From CAZAAW01 sp964483325 (GTDB taxonomy: Bacteria; Pseudomonadota; Alphaproteobacteria; Rhizobiales; Kaistiaceae): a stretch of 64,000 bases of DNA. This document shows positions 8,011 to 17,141 of the stretch, in pieces (positions within the stretch are counted from its first letter, which is position 1; every line of letters begins with the position of its first letter). The stretch covers positions 70,011 to 134,010 of the forward strand of contig CAZAAW010000007.1 in the NCBI GenBank assembly GCA_964483325.1. Direction: 5' to 3'. The notes beneath the pieces were generated by a model. It saw only the letters and a list, made by a program, of their open reading frames with translations, did no database searches and was not told the DNA's origin. A program made the translations under genes and the position numbers.

Positions 8011-10065
8011 ATGGCTGAGCACCAGTATCGCGTTGCGGTCGATATCGGCGGCACCTTCGTCGATTGCATCGAGCTCGACACGGCGACCGGCGACTTCCGC
8101 CTGCGCAAGTCGCTGACGACGCCGGCCCGGCCGTGGGAAGGCGTCATGAGCGCCGTCGCCGGGCTCGGCACCGATCCGGCGCGCTACGGCACCTTCATCC
8201 ACGGCACGACGCTCGGCCTCAATGCCGTGCTGGAGCGGCGCGGCGCGCTCACCGGCATCATCACCAACGAGGGCTTTCGCGACATCTTCATCATCGGCCG
8301 CGGCAATGTCCCCGACGCGCATATGTACGACTTCCAGTACGAGCGCCCCGAGCCGCTGGTGAAGCGCAGCAACATCGCCGGCGTGAAGGGCCGGCTCGAC
8401 TACAAGGGCCGCGAGCTGACGCCGCTCGACGAGGATGGCGTGCGCGCGGCGGCGCGCATCCTCATCGAGGAGCGGAAGGTCGAGGCCATCGCCGTCTGCT
8501 TCCTCTTCGCCTTCCGCGATCCGTTGCACGAGCGCCGCGCCGCGGCGATCATCCGCGAGGCGTACCCGCAGATGAAGGTGTCGATCTCCTCCGACATCAC
8601 CCGTGAGCATCGCGAATACGAGCGCACCAGCACGACGGTGATCGACGCCTATATCCGGCCGATCTTCGAGCGCTATGTCGACCGGCTGGAGGAGGACCTG
8701 CGCAGCAAGGGCTTCGACGGCCGCTTCCTGATCACCCGTTCCGGCGGCGGCGCCATGACCGCCGCGGCGGCCAAGGTATCGCCCACCGAGACGATCCTCT
8801 CCGGCCCGGCCGGCGGCATCATCGGCGCCTCCTTCCTCGGCCGCGTCCTCGATCGCCGCGACCTCATCTCCTTCGACGTCGGCGGCACCTCGCTCGACGT
8901 CTGCCTGATCGAGAACGGCGAGGCGGCGGCGACCAACGAGGCGGAGCTGGAGCAGTATCCGCTGCTGACGCCCTGCTACGACATCCGCACCATCGGCGCC
9001 GGCGGCGGCTCCATCGCCTGGATCGACGACGGCCTGCTCAAGGTCGGGCCGCGCAGCGCCGGCGCCGTGCCGGGGCCGATCTGCTACGGCCGCGGCGGCA
9101 CCGAGCCGACCGTCACCGACGCCGCGGTGGTTCTCGGCTATCTCGATCCGGACCGCTTCCTGTCCGGCGAGATGCAGCTCGATGTCGAAGGCGCCCGGCA
9201 GGGCATCCAGCGCGTCATCGGCGATCGGCTCGGCCTCGACGCCACTCGCGCCGCCGCCGGCATCTTCGACGTCATGGTCGCCAGGATCGTCGGCGCCGTG
9301 CGCCAGATCACCGTCGAGCGCGGCCACGATCCGCGCAGCTTCTCGCTGCTCGCCTTCGGCGGCGCCGGCCCGCTGGTGGCGCCGCTGGTCGCCGGCGACA
9401 TGGATATCCGTGAGGTCATCGTGCCGCTGGCGCCAGGCGGCTTCTCGGCCTGGGGCATGCTCAGCGCCGACATCATCAACGACACCGGCCGCACCGATCT
9501 GCGCCTTCTCGACGAGATCGACCTCGGCGAACTGGAAGCCGTCTTCGCCGAGATGGAGCAGGAGGCGCGCGCCTCGCTGGCCGGGCAGGGCATCCCGGCC
9601 GACCGTGCCGCCACCGAGCGCCTACTGGAATTGCGCTATCAGGGCCAGGAGCACGCGCTGACCACGACCGTCGGCGCCGTGCTCGACCGCGAGGCGATCC
9701 TCGCTGCCTTCCACGCCCTGCACGAGGCGCGCTACGGCCACAAGATGGCGGCGCCGGTGCAGATCCTGACGATCCGCGTCCGCGGCCTCGGCCGCGCCGA
9801 TGCGCTGCGGCTCAAGGAGCTGCCGGCCGGCGAGGGGACGGTCGAGCGCGCCCGGCTCGGCACCCGCCCGGCCTATTGCTTCACGCAGCGCGCCGTCGTC
9901 GACTTCGCCGCCTACGACCGCTGGAAGCTGGCGCCGGGCGACGTGATCGCCGGCCCGGCGCTCGTCGACGAGGGCACGTCGATCACCGTCCTCCATACCG
10001 GCCAGGTGCTGGCGGTCGATCCGTGGGGCCACCTCCTCATCACCCGCGAAGGGGGCTCGGCATGA
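8011..10065 (+). CDS. Hydantoinase/oxoprolinase subunit A (HyuA family)
   Basis: A 684-residue protein of the HyuA/N-methylhydantoinase A family, the ATP-binding subunit of ATP-dependent amidohydrolases that open hydantoin or 5-oxoproline rings. It begins VDIGGTFVDCIE (the actin-like phosphate-1 loop), followed by HGTTLGLNAVLERRGA, then SGPAGGI at about residue 265 and SFDVGGTSLDV at about 290 (second phosphate loop). The family phrase TIGAGGGSIAW is present near residue 330. A gap of 35 bases with a GGGA motif precedes its ATG. The next gene, its partner subunit B, overlaps by four bases. Substrate cannot be deduced from sequence alone. Confidence 0.92.
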   Translation: MAEHQYRVAVDIGGTFVDCIELDTATGDFRLRKSLTTPARPWEGVMSAVAGLGTDPARYGTFIHGTTLGLNAVLERRGALTGIITNEGFRDIFIIGRGNVPDAHMYDFQYERPEPLVKRSNIAGVKGRLDYKGRELTPLDEDGVRAAARILIEERKVEAIAVCFLFAFRDPLHERRAAAIIREAYPQMKVSISSDITREHREYERTSTTVIDAYIRPIFERYVDRLEEDLRSKGFDGRFLITRSGGGAMTAAAAKVSPTETILSGPAGGIIGASFLGRVLDRRDLISFDVGGTSLDVCLIENGEAAATNEAELEQYPLLTPCYDIRTIGAGGGSIAWIDDGLLKVGPRSAGAVPGPICYGRGGTEPTVTDAAVVLGYLDPDRFLSGEMQLDVEGARQGIQRVIGDRLGLDATRAAAGIFDVMVARIVGAVRQITVERGHDPRSFSLLAFGGAGPLVAPLVAGDMDIREVIVPLAPGGFSAWGMLSADIINDTGRTDLRLLDEIDLGELEAVFAEMEQEARASLAGQGIPADRAATERLLELRYQGQEHALTTTVGAVLDREAILAAFHALHEARYGHKMAAPVQILTIRVRGLGRADALRLKELPAGEGTVERARLGTRPAYCFTQRAVVDFAAYDRWKLAPGDVIAGPALVDEGTSITVLHTGQVLAVDPWGHLLITREGGSA

Positions 10066-11750
10066 ACAGGCCCGAAGCGCCGGCCTCCGCCGAGATCGAC
10101 GGCGCCACCGTCGAGGTGATCCAGAACTACCTGACGGCTGCCGCCGAGGAGATGCGCGTCACGCTCCGCCGCACTGCCTTCAACCCGGTGATCTACGAGG
10201 TGCTGGACTTCGGCATCTCGGTCTACAATGCCCGCCGCGAGCTCATCGCCGAAGCGCCGGGCCTCACCTTCTTCCTCGGCGCCAACGACCACAGCGTCGA
10301 GCGGGTGATGGACTATTTCGGCGCGGCCAATGTCCGCCCCGGCGACATCATCCTCTCCAACTATCCGTACTGGAACGGCGCGCATCTTTACGACGCGACG
10401 TTGCTGGCGCCGATCTTCGATCCGGCCGACGACAGCCTTTTCGGTTATGTCGTGATCCGCGCCCACTGGCTCGACCTCGGTGGCAAGGACCCAGGCTATG
10501 TCCTTGACTCGACGGACATGCATCAGGAGGGCGTGGTCTTCCCGGGCACCCGTATCTACCGCGCCGGCGAGCCCGTCGAGGAGATCATCGAGATCATCCG
10601 CTTCAACTCGCGCATGCCCGACCTGGTGATCGGCGACATGCATGCGCAGGTGGCGGCGATCCGCACCGGCGAGCGCCGCATCCACGACATCCTGGCGAAG
10701 TTCGGTCGCGCCCGCGTCGACGAGGCGATCCGCATCCTTGCCGAGCACGGCGAGCGCGCCGCGCGCCAGGCGCTGGCGGCGCTGCCGAAGGGGACCTGGA
10801 CGGCGACCGACATCCTCGACGACGACGGCATCAGCGACGACCCGGTGAAGATGCAGGTCACGGTGACGATCACCGACGAGACCTTCGAGGTCGACTTTGC
10901 CGGCTCGGCATCGGCGACCCACGGCCCGGTCAACATGCCCTTCGGTGCCACGCAGGCGCTGTGCAAGGTGGTGTTCAAATCGCTGACCTCGGCCGACCGC
11001 CCGGCCAATGCCGGCCAGATGCGGCCGCTGCGCGTCCGCGCCGAACCCGGCACGCTCTACCACGCCGTCTATCCGGCGCCGACCTTCACGCTGTGGACGG
11101 CGCTGGTCTCGGTCGAGCTCGTCACCAAGGCGCTAGCGCAGGCGATACCCGACCGCATCGCCGCCTCGTCGGGCGGCGACGTGCCCGGCTTCATGATGAT
11201 CGGCACCCACCCCGACACCGGCCAGTTCTTCGCCATTTCCAACAACGACCCGGTCGGCTGGGGCGCCACGCCGACCCATGACGGCTCCAGCGCCCTCAGC
11301 CACCTGTCGTCGAGCATCGTCCGCAACACGCCGGTCGAGGTGCTCGAAACCAAGACGACGATGCTGATGGAGAAGGTCGAGCTGCGCGCCGATTCCGGCG
11401 GCGCCGGCCAGCATCGCGGCGGCCTCGGCACCGACCGCGTCATCCGCTTCCTCACTGCGGGCGAATTCCTGATGGTGATGAAGAAATCGAAGAGCCCGCC
11501 CTGGGCGATGGCCGGCGGCAAGGAGAGCCGGCCCAACGAGGCCATCGCCTTTCCCGGCACGGCGAAGCAGCGGACGCTGCGCACCACCCGCGTCCCGGTC
11601 GAGGCCGGCGACCAGGTCCTCGTCCGCTCGGCCGGCGGCGGCGGTTATGGCGATCCGCGGCAGCGCGACCCGGCGGCGATCCGCGCCGACATTGAGGAAG
11701 GCCTTGTGACGCCGGAAGGCGCAGCGCGCGATTATGGCTTCACAGGCTGA
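10062..11750 (+). CDS. Hydantoinase/oxoprolinase subunit B, copy 1 (HyuB family)
   Basis: A 562-residue HyuB-family subunit that works with HyuA in ATP-dependent ring opening or carboxylation. Family landmarks are the early EEMRVTLRRTAFNPVIYE, the block SNYPYWNGAHLYDATLLAP (about residues 105-123), DSTDMHQEG, INMPFG-like NMPFGATQA and the C-terminal RSAGGGGYGDP. The ATG overlaps the HyuA stop. A second, clearly homologous HyuB gene follows and overlaps it by 17 bases, so this operon encodes one A subunit and two B subunits. Confidence 0.92.
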   Translation: MNRPEAPASAEIDGATVEVIQNYLTAAAEEMRVTLRRTAFNPVIYEVLDFGISVYNARRELIAEAPGLTFFLGANDHSVERVMDYFGAANVRPGDIILSNYPYWNGAHLYDATLLAPIFDPADDSLFGYVVIRAHWLDLGGKDPGYVLDSTDMHQEGVVFPGTRIYRAGEPVEEIIEIIRFNSRMPDLVIGDMHAQVAAIRTGERRIHDILAKFGRARVDEAIRILAEHGERAARQALAALPKGTWTATDILDDDGISDDPVKMQVTVTITDETFEVDFAGSASATHGPVNMPFGATQALCKVVFKSLTSADRPANAGQMRPLRVRAEPGTLYHAVYPAPTFTLWTALVSVELVTKALAQAIPDRIAASSGGDVPGFMMIGTHPDTGQFFAISNNDPVGWGATPTHDGSSALSHLSSSIVRNTPVEVLETKTTMLMEKVELRADSGGAGQHRGGLGTDRVIRFLTAGEFLMVMKKSKSPPWAMAGGKESRPNEAIAFPGTAKQRTLRTTRVPVEAGDQVLVRSAGGGGYGDPRQRDPAAIRADIEEGLVTPEGAARDYGFTG

Positions 11751-13323
11751 CGGCCTCGACGGCGCCGCGCTGGAAGTCATCCGCGCCACCTTCGCGGCCA
11801 TCGCCGACGAGATGCGCACGACGCTGTTGCGTACCTCCTTCAGCCCGGTCATCTACGAGGTGCGCGATTTCGGCATCTCGATCTACGACGCCAACCGCGA
11901 ACTGATCGCCGAGGCGCCCGGCCTGACGCGCTTCCTCGGCGCCAACGACTATGCAGTGGTCAAGGTCGTCGACCGCTTCGGCGCCGGGCGCCTCAAGCCC
12001 GGCGACATCCTCGTCTCCAACTACCCCTACTGGAACGGCGCCCATACCTATGACGCGACGTTGCTGGCGCCGGTCTTCGACGCGGCGCGTCGCCTGCCGG
12101 TGGCCTACCTGCTGATCCGCGTCCACTGGATGGATCTCGGCGCCAAGGACCCGGGCTACGTCCTCGACTCGACCGACATGCACCAGGAGGGGCTGGTGCT
12201 GCCGGGCGTGCGGCTGGTGAAGGAGGGCGTCCTCGACAACAGCCTGGTCGAGATCGTCCGCTTCAATTCACGCCTGCCGGACCAGCTCATGGGCGACGTC
12301 AACGCCCAGCTCGCCGCCATCGCTACCGGCCAGCGCCGCATGGCCGATGCGCTCGCCCGCTTCGGCATCGACCGCATCGAGCGCGCCACCGCCGCCATCC
12401 TCGATCATGGCGAACGGCGGACGCAGCGCGCCCTCGCCGAGCTGCCGGAAGGCGAGTGGCACGCCGAGGACTGGCTCGACGGCGACGGCATCACCGACGA
12501 GCCGGTGAAGATGGCGGTGACGATCCGTCATCGGGACGGCCGCTTCGCCGTCGACTTTGCCGGCTCGGCGCCGGCGACGCGTGGCCCGATCAACATGCCC
12601 TTCGGCTCGACCCAGGCTTCGGTGAAGGTCGCCTTCAAGGCGCTGACGACGCCTTTCGAGCCGGCCAATGGCGGCCAGACCCGGGCGCTGGCGATACACG
12701 CCGAGCCGGGCTCGCTGTTCCACGCCGTCTATCCCGCCGCCACCTTTACGCAATGGGCCGGCGGCGCCGTCATCGAGCTGATCTTCAAGGCGCTCGCCGA
12801 CGTCATCCCGGAGCGCATCCAGGCCTCCTCGGGCGGCGACGTGCCGGGCTTCATGATGATCGGCCGCCACCCTGACACCGGCCGGCTCTTCGCCGTCTCC
12901 AACAACGAGCCGGTCGGCTGGGGCGCCACCGCGCACCACGACGGCCGCGCCGCCGGCAGCCACCTGGCGCAGAGCGTCGTGCGCAACACGCCGGTCGAGA
13001 TCATCGAAGCCCGCACGGCGCTCCGCGTCGACGCGCTGGAACTGCGCGACGGCTCCGGCGGCACCGGCCGGCACAGCGGCGGCAGCGGCGTCCGCCGCCT
13101 CATCACCTTCGTCGCCGACGGCGAGTTCCTCACCATCACCAAGCGGAGCAAGGCCGCCCCGTGGGGATTGGCCGGCGGCGGGGAGGGGAAGCCGACGCGC
13201 TTCGTCTATTTCCCCGGCACCGGCAAGGAACGCAGCACAGGCACCGGGCGCATCAAGGTCTCGGCCGGCGACCAGGTGGAAGTGCTGACCGGCGGCGGTG
13301 GGGGATACGGCAAACAGCACTGA
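11734..13323 (+). CDS. Hydantoinase/oxoprolinase subunit B, copy 2 (HyuB family)
   Basis: A 529-residue HyuB paralogue. It matches copy 1 over its whole length, for example SNYPYWNGAHTYDATLLAP, DSTDMHQEG, INMPFGSTQA, SSGGDVPGFMMIG and GGGGGYG; by eye well over half of the residues agree, which indicates a tandem duplication. The ATG lies inside the end of copy 1 in another frame. It is the last gene of the operon: a 133-base gap follows. Whether both B subunits bind the single HyuA, or each specialises for a different substrate, cannot be told from sequence. Confidence 0.9.
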   Translation: MASQADGLDGAALEVIRATFAAIADEMRTTLLRTSFSPVIYEVRDFGISIYDANRELIAEAPGLTRFLGANDYAVVKVVDRFGAGRLKPGDILVSNYPYWNGAHTYDATLLAPVFDAARRLPVAYLLIRVHWMDLGAKDPGYVLDSTDMHQEGLVLPGVRLVKEGVLDNSLVEIVRFNSRLPDQLMGDVNAQLAAIATGQRRMADALARFGIDRIERATAAILDHGERRTQRALAELPEGEWHAEDWLDGDGITDEPVKMAVTIRHRDGRFAVDFAGSAPATRGPINMPFGSTQASVKVAFKALTTPFEPANGGQTRALAIHAEPGSLFHAVYPAATFTQWAGGAVIELIFKALADVIPERIQASSGGDVPGFMMIGRHPDTGRLFAVSNNEPVGWGATAHHDGRAAGSHLAQSVVRNTPVEIIEARTALRVDALELRDGSGGTGRHSGGSGVRRLITFVADGEFLTITKRSKAAPWGLAGGGEGKPTRFVYFPGTGKERSTGTGRIKVSAGDQVEVLTGGGGGYGKQH

Positions 13324-13456
13324 TCTGCTTTCAGAAAGTGATCCAAGCGCCGTTCACCAAAAATGCAATGAATATTCGCTTCAAAAGCTCTCTATCTATT
13401 CCGTTTCCGCGCTCTCGACTAAGGTCCTCTTGAGGGAGTGGGGCAGGGGCGAGCCA

Positions 13457-14296
13457 ATGAGCGTAGCGAATCGCTGGAAGGCAGTTTCATCGGCATTCGA
13501 TTCGGCGCCGGTTGAGTACATCGGGGAGGTAGTCGAGCGGGGGATTTATCTGGTCGGCAGGCCAAAACTATGCACGCTCCCGGGCGTCGAGGGCCGGCCA
13601 GCGCGGACGATTGATGGACCGATCTTCTGCGCGGTCATGCAGGATGGGCCCCTCGTCCTGGTGGTCAATTTGCTCTTCGACCCGGTCGGGCGGGAAGCAG
13701 TCGTGATCAACCATTTTCCGGCGCCTGCCGCTGGCGTCGTGTGGCGACTGCGGATCATAGGCGTCGAAGAACATTTTGGCGGTGTCGAAGGCTGGGTGAG
13801 CGGCATGTCCGAAGATGGGGCTGGCATCAGTTTCCTCGCCGCGGACTATTACGCCAATCATGAGCGTTACCTAGAGGGTTCCGTCATGGATATCCGGCTG
13901 TCGGCCCTCGCCTATCAAGTCATGCCGAAGAAAGAGAGTCCCGGCCTCGTCGCCGACGCGAGACTTCGCGAGGCCTTGAAGAGCATCGGACGGCCGGTGC
14001 CTCCCGATGACGAGCCCTTGATCATCCGGACCGATGAGATGGTCGGCCTGTTTCCGAAGCGGGGTTATCGGGAGGGGATCGAGTATGGCTTCGCAGCGGA
14101 CGTGAAAAGCGTCCGTGAGAACGGAGACTTCATCGAATTTACCGGTTGTGTCGTTCGTGTCGACGAGGACTTCGACATCAACATCGTGGCTGCCAAGCAT
14201 TCCATCCAGGGGCCAACGCCTATTGCGGACGGGCCGCAGGTTGAGGGTGCGTTCGCGCTGATCGGCCGCTTGGCCGACCATAGCTGGACGGCCTGA
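13457..14296 (+). CDS. Protein of unrecognised family, tandem paralogue 1
   Basis: A 279-residue protein with no family I can name. ATG 13457 follows an AGGGGCGAG ribosome-binding site; the frame is open further upstream but the residues there do not look coding. It has no signal peptide or membrane segment. Two similar halves may exist: each ends in a pattern of short beta strands (MDIRLSALAY; GAFALIGRLADHSW). It is homologous to the next gene through GVEEHFGGVEGW, FLAADYYANHERY and the C-terminal GRLADHSW. Codon use is less GC-biased than in neighbouring genes, which could mark acquired DNA. Function unknown; an OB-like beta-rich fold is only a guess. Confidence 0.7.
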   Translation: MSVANRWKAVSSAFDSAPVEYIGEVVERGIYLVGRPKLCTLPGVEGRPARTIDGPIFCAVMQDGPLVLVVNLLFDPVGREAVVINHFPAPAAGVVWRLRIIGVEEHFGGVEGWVSGMSEDGAGISFLAADYYANHERYLEGSVMDIRLSALAYQVMPKKESPGLVADARLREALKSIGRPVPPDDEPLIIRTDEMVGLFPKRGYREGIEYGFAADVKSVRENGDFIEFTGCVVRVDEDFDINIVAAKHSIQGPTPIADGPQVEGAFALIGRLADHSWTA

Positions 14297-14344
14297 CGGG
14301 CATTGGTCACTTGACGAGTTGGACAACAAGGAGGGGGCTGAAGG

Positions 14345-15280
14345 ATGGGACACGGAGACCGTTGGGATGCCTACCTGTCCGACCAGGGCGGCGACAGGCT
14401 GGTGGACGAAATCGTAATGCCGCTCATCCAGGGCGGTGTCCGGTCCGCAGGGCCGCTGCGCCAGTACCACATCCCGGCTCAGGACGAAGAGCCCGAGGTT
14501 TGGTTCAACGGGCCAATTCAATGCTACAGCCGGCACGAAGGACCGGCAATTGTGAGCGCTTATACTCTGATCGATCCATCGGATGGATCCACGCAGTTCA
14601 TGACAGCCTATCCGATGCCGACGGCGGCCGTGGTCCATTCCATGCAGATTGCCGGGGTTGAAGAGGACTGCGTAGGCGTCGAGGGCTGGATCACAGCAAC
14701 GATCGGCAAAACCATCGTCCACTTCTTTGCGGCCGACTATTACACCAATTTTGGGCGCTATCAGGTTGGCGCAACGCTTCCGGTGCGACTAGGCGCCATC
14801 GCCTATTCGGCCGCGAGCCCCCGGCGCGGCAGCTTCACTGTCGCGGGCGAGAGGAGGCTCATGCCGCTCGTTGCCGCCGGCATTCTCGAACCGGGCTCTA
14901 GAGAAATGCGTGTCATCATGGGTGGCTTTGCGCCGAGCACGTCGCCCTGGGGCAGTCCTCAGCCCTTCGAAGTGACGTATCGCGGAACCGTGCGTCAAAG
15001 GGAACGGGCCCACGGGCTGCGCGACGACTATTGGCAGCTACTCGTCACGCTCTTCGTCACCGATGATGATCGCAATATCGATATCGACATCCTTGTCGCG
15101 GATCACGTCATTAAAGGGCGCGCTCCGCAGGTTGGTGACGGCATCGAGGGGGCATTGGCGATCATGGGCTGCCTTGCCGACCATCAATGGCCGGCGCCTC
15201 GCGCTGTGGCGGCAGCTCCGGCCCGCAGTGGCGGCTGGTCCGGGCTGGCCAATCTGCTGAAGCGTCGCGTAAAGCGCTAA
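14345..15280 (+). CDS. Protein of unrecognised family, tandem paralogue 2
   Basis: A 311-residue paralogue of the preceding protein, 48 bases downstream with a strong AAGGAGGGGG ribosome-binding site just before the ATG. Shared blocks are IAGVEEDCVGVEGW, FAADYYTNFGRY, the RLGAIAY strand and IEGALAIMGCLADHQW. The spacing between these blocks is about the same in both. This copy has an extra C-terminal tail of about 30 residues, rich in Ala and Pro and ending in KRRVKR, which is basic and could bind nucleic acid or membrane (inference). No catalytic motif is recognisable. The tandem arrangement suggests the two products work together. Confidence 0.7.
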   Translation: MGHGDRWDAYLSDQGGDRLVDEIVMPLIQGGVRSAGPLRQYHIPAQDEEPEVWFNGPIQCYSRHEGPAIVSAYTLIDPSDGSTQFMTAYPMPTAAVVHSMQIAGVEEDCVGVEGWITATIGKTIVHFFAADYYTNFGRYQVGATLPVRLGAIAYSAASPRRGSFTVAGERRLMPLVAAGILEPGSREMRVIMGGFAPSTSPWGSPQPFEVTYRGTVRQRERAHGLRDDYWQLLVTLFVTDDDRNIDIDILVADHVIKGRAPQVGDGIEGALAIMGCLADHQWPAPRAVAAAPARSGGWSGLANLLKRRVKR

Positions 15281-15392
15281 CGGGGTATCTTTTGTTATTG
15301 CTCGGCTGGGTGTCAGGACCACCGGCCATTACGTGACAGGTCATGTGGGCGTGCGATCTCCCGCCGTCTTCCTGAAGCGGATGCGGGCGGCA
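15281..15392. other. Intergenic gap between converging units
   Basis: About 110 bases separate the second unknown paralogue (plus strand) from the 3' end of the LysR gene (minus strand). It has a T-rich stretch just after the stop (TATCTTTTGTTATT) but I see no convincing hairpin in front of it, so a terminator is possible but not demonstrated. Confidence 0.3.
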
Positions 15393-16451
15393 CTAGTCCC
15401 GCAGCGGGTCGACGTCGCGCACGTGGGCGATGACGCCGGTTGCCGGTTCGATCCAGTCGTCCGGCGACCAGTCCTTGAAATGCTGCGGGTGGATGAACTC
15501 GTCGCGGAACCACGGGTAGCGCCGCGGGTCGAAGATCGACCGGACCCAGTCGATGAACAGCGCCACGCGCGGTACGGCGCGGATGTCCGGGTGGTAGGTC
15601 AGCCAGATGTCGAGCTCGTTGTGCATGCCGAGGTCGAGCGGGATGACGTCGGCACCGAGCGGCGTGGCGTAGGTCGGCAGGAAGCCGAGGCCGATGCCAG
15701 TCTCGATGGCGTAGAAATGCGCCGTGCTGGCATTGGTGCGCAGCGCCACGATGCCTTCGACGCTGTCGAGGCCGAGGAGGCCGGGCAGGGCGCCCTCGCT
15801 GAACTGCGGGCTGACCTGGTCGATGATGCGGTGCTGCGCCATCTCCTCGCGCGTCGTCGGGGCCCCGTAGATGGCGATGTATTTCTTCGACGCATAGGGC
15901 AGCATGTGCAGCCGCCCGAGCTTCACCGCGATGGTGTCGGGGTTGGTCGGGCGTGACAGCTGGACGGCGACGTCGGTCTCCAGCCGCACCACGTCGGAAA
16001 AGGCCATCGAGCAGCGCAGGTCGATCACCGTATAGGGATTGGCGCGGCTGAATTCGGCGAGCTTCGGCATCATCCAGTAGGTGCCGAGCCCCTCGGTGAT
16101 GTCGCAGCGGATAACGCCGCGCGTGGTGAGATCGCGGTCGAGGAAGGTGCGCAGCGACAGGCTGGCCTGTTCCATCTTCTCCGCCGCGGCCAGCACATGA
16201 TGGCCCTCGCGGGTAAGCTGGATGCCCTCCGGCAGGCGGTCGAGAAGGCGGAAGCCGAGGTCGGCCTCGAGGCGTTCGATGCGCCGGCTGAGGGTCGACT
16301 GGTTGAGGTGCAGGACCTGCGCCGCCCGGCGCAGGCTGTCATGGCGCGCGGCGACGACGAACACCCGCAGGTCGTCCCAGGAGACGCGGTCGAGATGCGT
16401 GACCGGCATGCGATGCATTCTCGCATCAGGCCGTTGCGCAATTTGGGCCAT
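15393..16451 (-). CDS. LysR-family transcriptional regulator
   Basis: A 352-residue LysR-type regulator. The N-terminal winged helix-turn-helix reads DDLRVFVVAARHDSLRRAAQVLHLNQSTLSRRIERLE in shortened form: LNQSTLSRRI is the recognition helix. The C-terminal part is the periplasmic-binding-like effector domain (from about residue 110). ATG 16451 is chosen because GGGAG lies about nine bases upstream; an ATG at 16466 would have no such site. The gene is divergent from an acetyltransferase/hydrolase/methyltransferase operon, and a LysR-type palindrome lies in the gap, so it probably controls that operon and itself. Confidence 0.88.
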   Translation of the reverse strand: MAQIAQRPDARMHRMPVTHLDRVSWDDLRVFVVAARHDSLRRAAQVLHLNQSTLSRRIERLEADLGFRLLDRLPEGIQLTREGHHVLAAAEKMEQASLSLRTFLDRDLTTRGVIRCDITEGLGTYWMMPKLAEFSRANPYTVIDLRCSMAFSDVVRLETDVAVQLSRPTNPDTIAVKLGRLHMLPYASKKYIAIYGAPTTREEMAQHRIIDQVSPQFSEGALPGLLGLDSVEGIVALRTNASTAHFYAIETGIGLGFLPTYATPLGADVIPLDLGMHNELDIWLTYHPDIRAVPRVALFIDWVRSIFDPRRYPWFRDEFIHPQHFKDWSPDDWIEPATGVIAHVRDVDPLRD

Positions 16452-16489
16452 GGCAGACACTCCCATCCCGCTAAACTTCTTATCACTTT

Positions 16490-16506
16490 GTTCAGAGGAG
16501 CTGAAC
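16490..16506. promoter_or_regulatory. Candidate LysR-type operator (T-N11-A palindrome)
   Basis: Perfect inverted repeat GTTCAG-AGGAG-CTGAAC between the divergent lysR-type gene and the acetyltransferase operon, 39 bases upstream of the regulator's ATG. It contains the T-N11-A pattern with dyad symmetry expected of LysR-family binding sites. Position and symmetry support an autoregulatory site; binding itself is inference. Confidence 0.5.
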
Positions 16507-16571
16507 CGCAAGCCGGCAGGTCAAAACTCTTCCGGCGAAAATGTCGCGTACAACTTTTGGAAGAAGCAGTT

Positions 16572-17141
16572 TTGCATCACCGGAATAACCTGCACGGCGA
16601 TTTCGATTCGCTCCGTTTCGTGCCGCGTCCCGGGATCGTGACGCGCCCGGCGGCCGGCGCCGATCTTGCCGGCCTGGTCGGCAGCGTCAGTGCAGCCATC
16701 GGCGCGCCGCTCGCCGAGACGTCCGTCATCGAAGCCGTGCAGGCGCATGATGATCAGTCCGTCTGGGTGTTCGAGCGTGACGGGCGCCTGCTCGGCGGTT
16801 TTGCCTTCCTGTTCCTGAGCGAGGAGGGGGTCGACCGGATGCGGTCCGGCGCGCTCGACATGCGCCGGCCGGGTCCCGCCGATCTGGCTGCCCCAGGTGC
16901 CATACCGGCCGGTGTCTATCTCTGGGCGCTGATGGCGCGCGGCCGCGCCGCCGCGGGCCTGCCGCCGCTGCTCGCCATGCTGCAGGGGCCGCGCTTTGCC
17001 GGTGCCGATCTGTGGGCGGTGCCGTTTACGGAGGATGGACGGCGTTTTGTGATCAATCTCGGCTTCCGGGAAGATCACGATGCAATCCTGCCCAACCTGT
17101 GGCGCTACCGGCGCCGCATCAGCAGCAGGAGTCTGCAATGA
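16572..17141 (+). CDS. GNAT-like acetyltransferase domain protein (first gene of operon)
   Basis: About 189 residues if translation starts at TTG 16572, where a GGAAGAAG element lies upstream; GTG 16620 or 16638 would give 173 or 167 residues, so the start is uncertain. The sequence has the alternating pattern of a small GNAT fold: VWVFERDGRLLGGFAFLFLS (strand-turn-strand), VYLWALMARGRAAAG and a late VINLGFRE. The acetyl-CoA loop (R/Q-x-x-G-x-G/A) is not clear. The stop overlaps the ATG of a second GNAT gene, so they are co-translated. Function unknown. Confidence 0.6.
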   Translation: MHHRNNLHGDFDSLRFVPRPGIVTRPAAGADLAGLVGSVSAAIGAPLAETSVIEAVQAHDDQSVWVFERDGRLLGGFAFLFLSEEGVDRMRSGALDMRRPGPADLAAPGAIPAGVYLWALMARGRAAAGLPPLLAMLQGPRFAGADLWAVPFTEDGRRFVINLGFREDHDAILPNLWRYRRRISSRSLQ

